Shown: positions 1 to 9,229, counted from the first letter of the stretch. The stretch is DNA of 64,000 nt from Pseudomonadota bacterium (GCA_021811085.1 JAJZPQ010000007.1:39107-103106), one strand, 5' to 3'. Notes: generated by a model from the sequence alone, not told the origin. Translations and numbers: made by a program.

Positions 1-1
1 C

Positions 2-364
2 GTGGCGCTGCCGCTGGTCCTGAACCGGGTTGCGGAAGACGAAGCCGCAGCGCGCACGCACGCGATGCTCGCGGCGGTAGGCCTCGCCGGACGCGAGGCG
101 AGCATGCCGCGCGAATTGTCGGGCGGCGAATTGCAGCGCGCGGCGATCGCACGCGCGCTGGTGCACAGCCCGAAGCTGCTGCTTGCGGACGAGCCCACGG
201 GCAATCTCGATCCCGACAGCGCGGCGCAGGTGCTCGCGCTGCTGCGCGCGCAGGTCAAGACCAGGAACGCGGCCTGCATCCTGGTCACGCATTCGCAGGC
301 CGCGGCGGCGACGGCGGACCGGATCGTGGTGCTGACGGCGCAGGGACTGCGCGAGGCCGGTTGA
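2..364 (+). CDS. ABC transporter ATP-binding protein, C-terminal part (LolD/MacB-like)
   Basis: This is the C-terminal 120 residues of an ABC ATPase whose 5' end lies outside the window. The first visible residues (VALPLVLNRV) are the usual mid-domain ENVALPL region, so the GTG at the edge is not the true start. The ABC signature LSGGELQRAAIARAL and the Walker B/D-loop LLLADEPTGNLD are present, followed by the H-loop histidine in LVTHS. DEPTGNLD is typical of the LolD/MacB/FtsE branch that drives FtsX-type permeases rather than importers. The stop overlaps the ATG of the next gene, an FtsX permease, so the two are translationally coupled and form one transporter. The Walker A motif cannot be seen. 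Confidence 0.93.
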   Translation: MALPLVLNRVAEDEAAARTHAMLAAVGLAGREASMPRELSGGELQRAAIARALVHSPKLLLADEPTGNLDPDSAAQVLALLRAQVKTRNAACILVTHSQAAAATADRIVVLTAQGLREAG

Positions 365-2892
365 TGCGCGCGACTATGCGAGCGCCGCTGGCGCTGTCGC
401 GGGCGGCGCTGTTCCTCGCACCGCTGGCGCAGCACAAGGGCCGGCTCGCGGTCTCCGTGCTCGCGATCGCGCTCGGCGTGGCGCTGGGCTACGCGGTGCA
501 GCTGATCAACGCGGTGGCGCTGAACGAATTCTCGCAGGCGGTGCGCTCGCTCGCGGGCGAGGCCGATCTGGAAATCCGCGGGCCGCGCGCGGGCTTCGAC
601 GAGATGCTCTATGCGCGCGTCGCGCGCATGGCGCAAGTCGCCGTGGCGAGCCCGGTGCTGGAAGCCGAGGCGAAACTGCCCGGACGCAAGGAGCCGCTGC
701 ATCTGCTCGGCGTGGACGCATTTCGCGCGGCGCAGGTGCAGCCAGCGCTGATCGGCAGCGCGCCGGCCGATTTGCTCGACCTCCTGCGCCCGGACGCGAT
801 TTTCCTCAGTCCGGCGGCGGCCGATAGCCTCAGCTTGAAGCCCGGCGACCGGCTCGCCGTGCAGGTGGGGCTCACGCAGCAGAGTCTGCGCGTGGCGGGG
901 CTGCTGCGCGCGAGCGGGCGCGAGCGCCTGGGCGTGATGGACATCGCCGCGGCGCAGTTGCTGCTGGGCCGCAGCGGCAGCATCAGCCGCCTCGATCTGC
1001 GCCTGCGTCCCGGGGCGGATATGGACGCAGTGCAGGCGGACTTGCAGGCGCAGTTGCCGCCCGGCCTCATCGTGGAGCGCTCGCACCGCGACCTGCAACG
1101 AAATGCGAACCTGTCGCGCGCGTATCGCGTGAACCTGAACGTGCTCGCGCTGGTGGCGCTGTTCACCGGCGGCTTCCTCGTGTTCTCGGCGCAGGCGCTG
1201 TCGGTGGTGCGCCGGCGCGCGCAACTCGCGCTGCTGCGCGTGTTCGGCGTGACGCGCGGCGGCATCGCGCGCATGCTGCTCGCCGAAGGCGCGCTCATAG
1301 GCGCAGCCGGCGCGGTGCTCGGCCTCGTCGCCGGCTACCTCATGGCGGCGGCCGTGCTCGCGCGCTTCGGCGCCGATCTGGGCGCGGGGGAGTTCCGCGG
1401 CTTGCATCCGGACCTGCATGCCGACCCCTGGGCGAGCGCGCTGTTCTTTGCCCTGGGCGTGGCGGTTGCGCTGGCGGGCAGCCTCAGCGCCGCCTTGGAA
1501 GCGGCGCGCGCGGCACCGGCGCAGGCGCTCAAGGCCGGCGACGAGCAGACCGCGTTCGCGCGCCTGCGGCCGGCCTGGCCGGGTGTCGCGCTGCTGCTTG
1601 CAGGCGCGTTGTGCACGGCGGCCGGGCCCGTAGGCGGCATACCGTTGTTCGGCTATATCGCGATCGCGCTGATGCTGCTGGGGACGCTTGCGCTGATGCC
1701 GCGCCTGGCGACGACGGTGTTCGCTGTGTTGCCGCTGCCGCGTGCTGCAGGCGCGCGCCTCGCGCTGGCGCAATTGCAGGGTGCGCCCGGGCAGGCGGCG
1801 GTAAGCCTCGCGGCGATCGTGGCCAGTTTTTCGCTGATGGTGGCGATGGGGATCATGGTCGCCTCGTTTCGCGTCTCGCTGAGCCAGTGGCTGGATCAGG
1901 TGCTGCCGGCCGAGCTCTATATGCGCACCGGCATGGGCGGCGATACCGGCTTTCTCTCGCCCGAAGACCAGGAGCGCATTGCCGCACTGCCGGGCGTGCG
2001 CCGGGCCGAATTCCTGCGCATCGAGCAGCTGCTGCTGGCGCCGGATAAACCGCGCGTGGCCTTGCTCGCGCGCTCCTTCGGCGGCGACGATCCGGGCCAG
2101 CGCCTGCCCCTGGTCGGCGCAGCGTTCGCGCCGCGCGCGGGCGACCCGCCGCCCTTGTGGGCGAGTGAGGCCATGGTCGATCTCTACGGCTATCGCGTAG
2201 GCCAGGTGGTGCAACTGCCGCTCGCGGGCCAGCTGCGGCGCTTCACCGTGGCCGGCATCTGGCGCGACTACGCGCGCCAGCACGGTTCGGTCATCATCGC
2301 GCGCGAGCTGTATATGGCCTATACCGGCGATCGCAAGGCCAACGACGTCGCGCTGTATCTTGCTCCGGGCGCGAGCCCCGCAAGCGTGATGCGCGCGATA
2401 CGCGCGAGCATTCCCGGTGCCGCGAATGTCGAGTACGGCGCGCCTGCCGAAATACGCGCGCGTTCGCTCAAGGTGTTCGACCGCACCTTCGCCGTGACCT
2501 ATGCGCTCGAGGCGGTGGCCGTGATCATCGGCCTGTTCGGCCTGTCATCGAACTTCGGCGCGCTGGTGCTCGCGCGCAGCCGTGAATTCGGCATGCTGCG
2601 CCATGTCGGCATGACGCGGCGCCAGATCGGCGCGATGCTCGCGGCCGAGGGCGCGCTGGTGAGCGCGCTTGGCCTCGCGCTGGGTCTGGCTTTGGGCTGG
2701 GTCATCAGCCTGGTGCTGATCCGGGTGGTCAATCGCCAGTCGTTTCACTGGAGCATGGAACTGCATCCGCCCTGGGCGCTGCTCGCGCTGCTCGCGGCCG
2801 CGTTGCTGCTGCTCGCGATGTTCACCGCGCTCGCGAGCGGGCGCCGTGCATTGGGCGTGGACGTGGTGCGCGCGGTGCGCGAGGATTGGTGA
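364..2892 (+). CDS. FtsX-like ABC transporter permease (large, two-domain, YbbP type)
   Basis: An 842-residue membrane protein with the layout of large FtsX/MacB permeases. There is one N-terminal membrane segment (about residues 28-48), a periplasmic region, three segments around 260-370, a central pair around 400-450 and another near 480. A second periplasmic region follows, then a C-terminal FtsX domain (about 705-835) with the ARSREFGMLRHVGMTRRQI cytoplasmic loop that contacts the ATPase. The ATG at 364 shares its A with the upstream stop; a TTG at 361 is the less likely start. Such permeases extrude or remodel lipids, lipoproteins or hydrophobic compounds. The substrate is unknown; the secreted lipocalin-like protein encoded 5 bp downstream is a plausible partner. 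Confidence 0.92.
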   Translation: MRATMRAPLALSRAALFLAPLAQHKGRLAVSVLAIALGVALGYAVQLINAVALNEFSQAVRSLAGEADLEIRGPRAGFDEMLYARVARMAQVAVASPVLEAEAKLPGRKEPLHLLGVDAFRAAQVQPALIGSAPADLLDLLRPDAIFLSPAAADSLSLKPGDRLAVQVGLTQQSLRVAGLLRASGRERLGVMDIAAAQLLLGRSGSISRLDLRLRPGADMDAVQADLQAQLPPGLIVERSHRDLQRNANLSRAYRVNLNVLALVALFTGGFLVFSAQALSVVRRRAQLALLRVFGVTRGGIARMLLAEGALIGAAGAVLGLVAGYLMAAAVLARFGADLGAGEFRGLHPDLHADPWASALFFALGVAVALAGSLSAALEAARAAPAQALKAGDEQTAFARLRPAWPGVALLLAGALCTAAGPVGGIPLFGYIAIALMLLGTLALMPRLATTVFAVLPLPRAAGARLALAQLQGAPGQAAVSLAAIVASFSLMVAMGIMVASFRVSLSQWLDQVLPAELYMRTGMGGDTGFLSPEDQERIAALPGVRRAEFLRIEQLLLAPDKPRVALLARSFGGDDPGQRLPLVGAAFAPRAGDPPPLWASEAMVDLYGYRVGQVVQLPLAGQLRRFTVAGIWRDYARQHGSVIIARELYMAYTGDRKANDVALYLAPGASPASVMRAIRASIPGAANVEYGAPAEIRARSLKVFDRTFAVTYALEAVAVIIGLFGLSSNFGALVLARSREFGMLRHVGMTRRQIGAMLAAEGALVSALGLALGLALGWVISLVLIRVVNRQSFHWSMELHPPWALLALLAAALLLLAMFTALASGRRALGVDVVRAVREDW

Positions 2893-2896
2893 GGGG

Positions 2897-3973
2897 ATGC
2901 TGAAGAGGAGGGCCCTATGCGTGATGCTGCTGGCGCTGTGCGCTTGCCTGTGCGCCGGCGCCCGCGCGCAGGATTATGCGCAAGTGAAACCCGGTGTAGC
3001 GCTGCAATTTCCGCGCGATGCGGGCAGCCATGCGCAATTTCGCACCGAGTGGTGGTATCTCACCGGCTGGGTTAAGGACGCGCGCGGCCGCGATCTGGGC
3101 ATACAAATCACGTTCTTTCGCAACCGGCCGGGCGTGGCGGAATCCAATCCGAGCAAATTCGCGCCGCGCCAGCTGCTGTTCGCGCACGCGGCGCTGGCCG
3201 ACCCGGGCAAAGGGAAATTGTTGCACGACCAGCGCGCCGCCCGCGCCGGCTTCGGTCTGGCCGAAGCGCAGGAGGGACGCACCGGCGTCTGGATCGACGA
3301 CTGGTCGCTGCGGCAGACCGACGCAGGCTACAGCGCCCGCATTGCGGCGCACGACTTCAGCTACGCGCTCGACTTCAAGACCACCCAGCCGCCGCTGGCG
3401 CAAGGCGAGGGCGGCTTGAGCCGCAAGGGCCCGCGTCCGGCGCAGGCGAGCTATTACTACAGCGAGCCTCAGCTCAAAGTGTCAGGCACGATCACGGTCG
3501 CGGGCGAGCGGCGCGAGGTCAGCGGCACGGCTTGGCTCGATCACGAATGGTCCAGCGCCTACCTGGCCGAGGAAGCCGTGGGCTGGGATTGGGTCGGATT
3601 GAATCTCGCCGACGGCGGCGCGCTCATGGCGTTTCGCATACGCGACAAAGACGGCCGCAGCTATTGGGCTGGCGGATCCTTGCGCGGCGCCGACGGCCGC
3701 GTGCGCGTGCTCAAGCCGGAGGAAGTCGGTTTCGAGCCGGCGCGCCGCTGGCGCTCGCCGCGCACCGGGGTCGAGTACCCGGTCGCCATGCGGCTGAGGG
3801 CGGGGGAGCTGAATCTGGAATTGGAGCCGCTGCTGGACGACCAGGAACTCGATGCGCGCGCGAGCACCGGCACCATCTACTGGGAAGGCGCGGTGCGTGC
3901 GCGCGCGGGAGGCAAGATGCTGGGGCAGGGCTATCTGGAACTCACCGGCTACTGGAAGCGGCTCAAGATGTGA
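2897..3973 (+). CDS. Secreted lipocalin-like / carotenoid 1,2-hydratase (CrtC/AttH) family protein
   Basis: A 358-residue protein starting with a clear Sec signal peptide (MLKRRALCVMLLALCACLCA, cleavage near ARAQ). The mature part carries the tryptophan-rich motifs of the AttH/CrtC lipocalin-like family: EWWYLTGWV, then YYYSEPQL, and LDHEWSS in the second half. These proteins are often called predicted secreted hydrolases, but no reaction is proven for most. The ATG at 2897 lies 5 bp after the permease stop, so this is the third gene of the ABC operon, a recurrent neighbourhood for the family. I infer periplasmic binding or processing of a hydrophobic substrate moved by the transporter. An upstream in-frame start inside the permease gene is rejected because it would hide the signal peptide. 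Confidence 0.88.
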   Translation: MLKRRALCVMLLALCACLCAGARAQDYAQVKPGVALQFPRDAGSHAQFRTEWWYLTGWVKDARGRDLGIQITFFRNRPGVAESNPSKFAPRQLLFAHAALADPGKGKLLHDQRAARAGFGLAEAQEGRTGVWIDDWSLRQTDAGYSARIAAHDFSYALDFKTTQPPLAQGEGGLSRKGPRPAQASYYYSEPQLKVSGTITVAGERREVSGTAWLDHEWSSAYLAEEAVGWDWVGLNLADGGALMAFRIRDKDGRSYWAGGSLRGADGRVRVLKPEEVGFEPARRWRSPRTGVEYPVAMRLRAGELNLELEPLLDDQELDARASTGTIYWEGAVRARAGGKMLGQGYLELTGYWKRLKM

Positions 3974-4003
3974 GGCTTGGGAAAATGTGGACGCAAGGCC
4001 GGC

Positions 4004-4017
4004 TTGATCCAAGTCAA
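4004..4017. promoter_or_regulatory. FNR/ANR-type box upstream of the binding-protein gene
   Basis: TTGATCCAAGTCAA matches the FNR consensus TTGAT-N4-ATCAA at 9 of 10 arm positions. It lies 77 bp before the start of the binding-protein gene, a sensible distance for an activator centred near -41.5, although the predicted -10 region is weak. Oxygen or NO control of the iron-type importer is an inference. Confidence 0.45.
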
Positions 4018-4094
4018 GACACAGGCGGGGTGTCTGGGAAACACTACGCCATGCACGCCGCTGGTCGCGCTGCAGTTTCCAAGGGGGAAATACG

Positions 4095-5093
4095 ATGAAA
4101 AAGCTGCTGCTGGCATTGTTCGTTCTGTGTGCGGCCGTCCAGGCCCAGGCGCAAGACAAGGCGCTACTCGAGCGGGCCAAGGCCGAGGGCAAGGCCTCGT
4201 TCTACGCCAATATCACCGCGGTCGAGCCGATCATAAAGGCGTTCACCGAGGATACGGGGGTGAAGGCGGAATACACGCGGATTTCGACGTCCAAGTTCGT
4301 CGCCACCGCGATCACCGAGTTCGAGGCCGGCAAGCTGATGGCCGACGTGGTGCAGGCGCCGTTGCCGGTGCTGGAACTGCTCAAGGAAAAAGGGGTGCTG
4401 GCGTCCTATCGCTCGCCGGCGGCCGCGGGATACCCGGACTGGGCCAGCAAAGACGACAAGATTCAGCTCTTCGGCATCGAGTACGTGGGCCTGATCTACA
4501 ACAAGGAAAAGGTCAAACCGGGGGATGTGCCGACGCGCTACGAGGATCTGACGCTGCCGAAGTGGAAAAACCAGATCGTGATGGCCAATCCGGCCAATCA
4601 CGCCACGACGATTTCCTGGCTGATCGGACTCAAGGAGAACGTGTTCAAGTCCGAAGCCGACTGGCGCAAGTTCCTGCAGGGACTCGCCGCCAACAAGCCG
4701 ATGTTCGTGTCCTCCTTCGGCCCGACCCCGGCGCCGGTGGAAAGCGGCGAGAAGCTGATCGCGATATCGATGCCGAAGTACATCGTGACCAAGGCGCCGG
4801 CTCCGCTCGACTGGGCGCGGCTGTCGCAGCCGCTGATGGGCACGCCGCGCGCGATTGCCGTCACGTCCAAGGCGCCGCATCCGGCCGCGGCGCGGGCGTT
4901 CGTGGACTATTGGCTGTCGAAGAAATCCATGGACATGCTGGCCAAGGACGTGGGCGAGTACGTGCTGGCGCCCGGCGTGTTCCCGCCGATCGACGGCATC
5001 AGCAAGGCCAAGGTGATTGCGATCCGCGAACTGTCGGATGAAGAAATCCAGAAGTGGGGCGCCGAGTTCAAGAAAATCTTTGACGTGAAATAA
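4095..5093 (+). CDS. ABC transporter substrate-binding protein, family 1 (ferric-iron/AfuA-FbpA-like)
   Basis: A 332-residue periplasmic binding protein. An N-terminal signal peptide (MKKLLLALFVLCAAVQAQAQ) is followed by the family-1 fold: FYANITAVEPIIKAFTEDTG at the start, FGIEYVGLIYNKEKV in the hinge region, the DLTLPKWKNQIVMANP segment, and a late AFVDYWLSKKSMD helix. These motifs belong to the AfuA/FbpA/PotD-like group that binds Fe(III), phosphonates or similar ions. The adjacent tyrosine pair that binds iron in classical FbpA is not evident, so the substrate is uncertain. A good ribosome binding site (AAGGGGGAAATACG) precedes the ATG. A hairpin terminator separates it from its ATPase gene, which would give higher expression of the binding protein than of the membrane parts. 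Confidence 0.9.
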   Translation: MKKLLLALFVLCAAVQAQAQDKALLERAKAEGKASFYANITAVEPIIKAFTEDTGVKAEYTRISTSKFVATAITEFEAGKLMADVVQAPLPVLELLKEKGVLASYRSPAAAGYPDWASKDDKIQLFGIEYVGLIYNKEKVKPGDVPTRYEDLTLPKWKNQIVMANPANHATTISWLIGLKENVFKSEADWRKFLQGLAANKPMFVSSFGPTPAPVESGEKLIAISMPKYIVTKAPAPLDWARLSQPLMGTPRAIAVTSKAPHPAAARAFVDYWLSKKSMDMLAKDVGEYVLAPGVFPPIDGISKAKVIAIRELSDEEIQKWGAEFKKIFDVK

Positions 5094-5114
5094 CCGCTGC
5101 GGCGGGCAGCATAG

Positions 5115-5145
5115 CAGCCGTCCGGGCCGGCGCGCCGGGCGGCTG
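5115..5145 (+). terminator. Hairpin terminator/attenuator after the binding-protein gene
   Basis: An 11-bp stem (5115-5125 with 5135-5145, one G-U pair) with a 9-nt loop, followed by TTTGTTGT. It lies 22 bp after the stop codon and before the ATPase gene, so it probably reduces read-through within the transporter operon. Confidence 0.65.
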
Positions 5146-5225
5146 TTTGTTGTGCGCGCGGTGCAGCCGCGGCTGCGGCGCAAGCGGGCTGTCGCGCGCG
5201 GCTAGCGTTTACCGGGGCAGACACC

Positions 5226-6311
5226 ATGGAAATCCGCATACGCGGCGTCAGCAAGTATTACTACTCCGAGGGCAAGACCATCAAGGCTCTCGACGACGTC
5301 AATCTGGTCATCCCGGCCAACCGGATTTTCACGCTGCTCGGACCTAGCGGCAGCGGCAAGACCACGCTGCTGCGCTGTATCGTCGGGCTGGAACTGCCCG
5401 ATACCGGGGAAATCAGCATCGGCGACGAGCTGGTGTGGTCCAAAGACAAGAACATCTGCGTGCCGCCGGAGCGGCGCGGCCTGGGCATGGTGTTCCAGAC
5501 CTACGCCATCTGGCCGCACATGAACGTGTTCGACAACGTGGCCTACCCGCTGCAGGTGCGCGACGTGGCCAAGGATGTCATCCGCGAGCGCGTGGCGCAG
5601 ACGCTGCGCTTTGTGCGGCTGGAGGGCTTCGAGCGGCGGCCGGCGACCAAACTCTCCGGCGGCCAGCAGCAGCGCGTCGCGCTGGCGCGGGCGCTGGTGG
5701 CCGAGCCCAAGGTGATTCTGTTCGACGAGCCGCTGAGCAATCTCGACGCCAAGCTGCGCGAGGAAACGCGCAAGGAGCTGCGCGCCTTTCTCGGCAAGCT
5801 GCAGATCACCGCGGTGTACGTGACCCACGACCGCGTCGAAGCGCTCGCGCTGTCGGACTCGATCGCGGTGATGCGCGCCGGTCAGATCATCGAGACCGGC
5901 ACGCCGCAGAAAATCTATTTCGACGCCGATCACCGCTTCGTCGCCGATTTCATCGGGCGCGCCAATCTGGTCAAGGCCACGGTGCGCGCCGAGGAGGGCG
6001 GCTATACCGTGGTCGATTCGACGCTGGGCCGCATCGTGTGCCAGCAGCGCGATCTCCCCGTGGGCGGCGAGGCGACGCTGTGCATCCGGCCCGAGTTCAT
6101 CCGCATCGTCCGCGGCGAGGCCGAAGCGCACGGCAACCTCGTCAATGGCCGCATCGAGTCGCTGGTGTTCGTCGGCGAAGCCTACGAGGCCGAAATCCGC
6201 GTGGGCGAGGAGCGGCTGCTGGCCAAGATCGATCCGGAGGCGAAGCTGCGCGAGGGCGACGCCGTGAGCTTCACGCTGGCGCCGGCGCACTGCCTGCTGG
6301 TGGCGATCTAA
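5226..6311 (+). CDS. ABC transporter ATP-binding protein (FbpC/PotA type, TOBE domain)
   Basis: A 361-residue importer ATPase. Walker A is GPSGSGKTT (residues 39-47), the Q-loop lies in VFQTYAIWPHMNVFDNVAYPL, the signature LSGGQQQR is at 143-150, Walker B is VILFDEPLSNLD (about 163-174) and the H-loop is VYVTHDRVEAL. The C-terminal 110 residues form a TOBE-type regulatory domain (LCIRPEFIRIV), typical of iron, spermidine and maltose class ATPases. The permease starts 4 bp after its stop, so this is the energising subunit of the same importer. A short spacer with weak ribosome-binding complementarity precedes the ATG at 5226. Confidence 0.95.
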   Translation: MEIRIRGVSKYYYSEGKTIKALDDVNLVIPANRIFTLLGPSGSGKTTLLRCIVGLELPDTGEISIGDELVWSKDKNICVPPERRGLGMVFQTYAIWPHMNVFDNVAYPLQVRDVAKDVIRERVAQTLRFVRLEGFERRPATKLSGGQQQRVALARALVAEPKVILFDEPLSNLDAKLREETRKELRAFLGKLQITAVYVTHDRVEALALSDSIAVMRAGQIIETGTPQKIYFDADHRFVADFIGRANLVKATVRAEEGGYTVVDSTLGRIVCQQRDLPVGGEATLCIRPEFIRIVRGEAEAHGNLVNGRIESLVFVGEAYEAEIRVGEERLLAKIDPEAKLREGDAVSFTLAPAHCLLVAI

Positions 6312-6315
6312 AGGC

Positions 6316-7989
6316 ATGGACCACAGCCGCTCCAAGCTGACCTGGCTGCTGATCGCGATCGTCGGCGCGCTGACCGTATTCCCGGTGCTGATGCTGCTGC
6401 TCGGCAGCTTTTCCGAGGGCTTGACCGCGTTCGGCAAGTTCACCGTGCACAAGTACGTCGAGGCCTATACCGATCCGGTGTTGTTCGACGTACTCGCCAA
6501 CACCACGCTATTCGTGCTCGGTTCGTCGCTGCTGTCGACCGTGCTGGCGCTGTTCCTCGCCTATCTCAACACGCGTACCGATATTCCGTTCAAGTTCCTG
6601 TTCAAAATCATTTCGCTCATACCGATGATGATCCCGCATCTGCTGTTCGCGGTGAGCTGGGCGCTGCTGCTCAATCCCTCCAACGGACTGATCAACCTTG
6701 CGCTGAAGCAGGCGCTGTCGCTGGAGGATGCGCCGTTCAACATCTATTCGATCTGGGGCATGATCCTGGTGGAGGGGCTGCTCGACCTGCCGATCGCCTA
6801 CCTGATCATCGCGCCGGCGATGGCCTCGTTCGACGTGGCGCTGGAGGAATCCTCGCGCGTGTGCGGCGCGGGCACCATGCGCACGTTCGCGCGCGTGACC
6901 CTGCCGGTGCTGCGCCCGGCCATCCTCGCAGCGTTCATCCTGGGGCTGGTGCGCAGCCTCGCATCCTTTGCCGTGCCCTCGGTGATCGGCATGCCGGGCC
7001 GCGTGCCGGTGCTCGCGACGCATTTGTACGAAATGATCGCCACCGGTTTCGCCACCGATTACGGCAAGGCGGCGGCGGTCGGGATGAGCGTGCTCGCGGC
7101 TTCGGTCACGCTGATCGTGGTCTATCGCGCGCTCACCGCCGAAAGCGAGAAATTCGTGACCGTCTCCAGCCGCGGCTTCCGTCCGGCCGTGATCGGGCTG
7201 GGCAAGGCGAGGACGCCGCTGTTCTGCGCCGTGGCGCTGCTGTCTTTGGTGCTGATCGTCTTGCCGGTGGCGGTGCTGCTGTACACCTCGCTCGTGCCCT
7301 ATTCGATGGTGCCCAGCGCGCGCGCATTTTCACTGATGAGCTGGAAGCATTGGAGCGACGTGCTCGGCGATCCGATTTCGCTGCTGTCGCTGAAGAACAG
7401 CCTGTTCCTGGGGGTGGTGGGCGCCACCCTGGGCGTGCTGTTGTCGATCTTCGTCGCCTATGTCATCGTCAAGGTGAAAACCCGCGCGTCCGGGCTGCTC
7501 GAGTCGCTGAGCTATTTGTCGTTCTCGTTTCCGGGCATCGTGATCGGCATCGGCTTCATGTGGTTCTTCGTGCAGACTCCGCTGTACGCGACGATCTGGG
7601 CGCTGCTGCTGGGCTATATCGGCACCTATCTGCCCTACGGCATACGGCCGATGTCCAGCGCCTTCATCCAGATCCACAGCCACCTGGAGGAATCGTCACT
7701 GGTGTGCGGGGCGAGCCCGCTGACGACCCTGCGCCGCATCATCGTGCCGCTGCTGATCCCGGGCATCGTGTCCGGATGGATATTGATGGCCTCGATGTTC
7801 GTGCGCGAGCTCACCCTGTCGGTGGTGCTGTCGCGCCCCGGCACCGAAGTCCTCGCGGTGCAGATCCTGCGCTTTGCCGAGGACGGCCTGTGGGGCAAGC
7901 TGTCGGCGCTGGGCATCGTGATGATCGGCATCTCGACGAGTTTGGTCATCGCGGCGACCCTGGTCGGCAACCGTTTCAGGGCGGTATAG
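6316..7989 (+). CDS. ABC transporter permease, fused double-domain (FbpB-like)
   Basis: A 557-residue protein with two homologous binding-protein-dependent permease domains of about six membrane segments each. The cytoplasmic EAA loops that dock on the ATPase are visible in both halves, at EESSRVCGAG (about residue 177) and EESSLVCGAS (about 458). Fused permeases of this size are usual for FbpB/AfuB iron and 2-aminoethylphosphonate importers. With the upstream binding protein and ATPase it completes one ABC importer. Its last 80 codons and the following 40 bp recur as a diverged partial copy at 39562-39843. Confidence 0.94.
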   Translation: MDHSRSKLTWLLIAIVGALTVFPVLMLLLGSFSEGLTAFGKFTVHKYVEAYTDPVLFDVLANTTLFVLGSSLLSTVLALFLAYLNTRTDIPFKFLFKIISLIPMMIPHLLFAVSWALLLNPSNGLINLALKQALSLEDAPFNIYSIWGMILVEGLLDLPIAYLIIAPAMASFDVALEESSRVCGAGTMRTFARVTLPVLRPAILAAFILGLVRSLASFAVPSVIGMPGRVPVLATHLYEMIATGFATDYGKAAAVGMSVLAASVTLIVVYRALTAESEKFVTVSSRGFRPAVIGLGKARTPLFCAVALLSLVLIVLPVAVLLYTSLVPYSMVPSARAFSLMSWKHWSDVLGDPISLLSLKNSLFLGVVGATLGVLLSIFVAYVIVKVKTRASGLLESLSYLSFSFPGIVIGIGFMWFFVQTPLYATIWALLLGYIGTYLPYGIRPMSSAFIQIHSHLEESSLVCGASPLTTLRRIIVPLLIPGIVSGWILMASMFVRELTLSVVLSRPGTEVLAVQILRFAEDGLWGKLSALGIVMIGISTSLVIAATLVGNRFRAV

Positions 7990-8029
7990 GCCGGAAAGCC
8001 GCGTGTTTACTGGGTTTGCGGCCCATCAG
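7744..8029 (+). repeat. Permease 3' end duplicated elsewhere in the window (copy A)
   Basis: This stretch covers the last third of the second permease domain, its stop codon and about 40 bp beyond. It is highly similar to 39562-39843. The match continuing past the stop (GCCGGAAAGCCGCGTGTTTACTGG here, with one base different in the partner over most of it) shows a segmental DNA copy rather than protein-level similarity alone. Confidence 0.85.
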
Positions 8030-8161
8030 CGCGCGCCGTCGCCGGATACCTTGCTTATCTTCTCGGCGAGCGCGCGGCCGCGGATTCGTGTGGCGAAGCG
8101 ACCGATGCGTCACGCAGCGGAAATTCCAGGCTGCGGTCCTGATTGCGCACTGGCCGGGCGC

Positions 8162-9178
8162 TCAAGCGCTGCCTCCGGTGAGGAGTTCAAATCCCAAGTC
8201 CTCGACCACGCCGGCAGGACGCCCGCGGATGCGATCGAGCAGCAACTCTGCAGCGCGCACGCCGATCTGGCGGCGCGGAAAGCGAATAGAGGTGAGTTCG
8301 GGCGTGATCAAGGCGCCGATCGGCGAGCCGTCGAGACCGGCGAGCGCTACCTTGTCCGGAACCCGCCAGCCGCGCCTCAGGCAGTGCAGCAGCGCGCCGA
8401 CCGCGAGCACGTCGCTGGCGGCGAACACCGCGTCGATCGAGGAATCGGCCTCGAGCAGGTCCGACAGCGCTGCCGCTCCATTTTCAAACTCAAACGGCGT
8501 GCGGCGAACGTGCGCCTCCTTCACCGGCAAACCCGCCTCCGATAACGCCGCCCGATAGCCGCGTTCGCGCGCCTGCGTGCGGTCGTTCTTGTAGGTGAGG
8601 CCACCGATATAAGCGATGCGCCGGTAGCCGCGCGAGCACAGATGCCGGACCATGGCGCGCGCCGCGGCGAAATTGGAAAAACCCACCGCGCAGTCGAACG
8701 GCTGCGTCGGCAGGTTCCACATCTGGACCACGGGGATACGGGACCGCGTCAGCATCGCGCGCGTGTTCCCGGCGTGCGTAGTGCCGGTGAGCGCGATCCC
8801 GTCCACCCGCTGGCCGACGAACGCTTCGACGATGCGCTGTTCGCGCAGCGGGTCGTACTGGCTGGAAGCGATCAGGAGACGATATCCCTGCTCTTCCAGC
8901 ACCTGCGACAGTCCCTGCAGCGTATCGGCGAAAATCGAGTTCGACAGCACCGGAACCACTGCGCCGATGCAGCGCGTTGCGTTTGACGCCAGGCTGCCCG
9001 CCAGCGCGTGCCGCACATATCCTGTTTCGGCTATCGCGCGCTGAATTCTGGCGAGAGTCGGTGCAGATAGTTGCGACGGGCGGGACAACGCGCGCGATAC
9101 CGTGATGGCGGCGACCCCGGCGCGCCGCGCCACGTCAGCCATGGTGGTTGGTTTGTCGATTAAGTCACGCCGCGTCAC
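8162..9178 (-). CDS. LacI-family transcriptional regulator
   Basis: A 338-residue regulator. The N-terminal LacI helix-turn-helix and hinge (MADVARRAGVAAITVSRALS, residues 13-32) are followed by a periplasmic-binding-protein-like effector domain: IGAVVPVLSNSIFADTLQGL, DGIALTGTTH, RIAYIGG and DAVFAASDVLAVGAL. The GTG at 9178 has GGGGTG 5-6 bases upstream, while the ATG at 9142 lacks a ribosome binding site, so GTG is preferred. The gene is divergent from the DsrE-like gene. Three copies of TAGCGCTA, a typical LacI-family operator core, lie in the intergenic region, so I infer it represses that promoter. The effector is unknown; the group includes GntR/IdnR sugar-acid sensors. Confidence 0.93.
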   Translation of the reverse strand: MTRRDLIDKPTTMADVARRAGVAAITVSRALSRPSQLSAPTLARIQRAIAETGYVRHALAGSLASNATRCIGAVVPVLSNSIFADTLQGLSQVLEEQGYRLLIASSQYDPLREQRIVEAFVGQRVDGIALTGTTHAGNTRAMLTRSRIPVVQMWNLPTQPFDCAVGFSNFAAARAMVRHLCSRGYRRIAYIGGLTYKNDRTQARERGYRAALSEAGLPVKEAHVRRTPFEFENGAAALSDLLEADSSIDAVFAASDVLAVGALLHCLRRGWRVPDKVALAGLDGSPIGALITPELTSIRFPRRQIGVRAAELLLDRIRGRPAGVVEDLGFELLTGGSA

Positions 9179-9200
9179 TTGTCACCCCGTTTTGGCCCAA

Positions 9201-9229
9201 TTGACAAGATATCATGCATGTTCTATGGT
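9201..9229 (+). promoter_or_regulatory. Sigma-70 promoter for the DsrE-like gene
   Basis: A perfect -35 box TTGACA (9201-9206), a 17-bp spacer and a -10 box TATGGT (9224-9229). It points toward the gene at 9344 and lies directly against the first LacI-type operator, the geometry of a repressible promoter. Confidence 0.7.
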
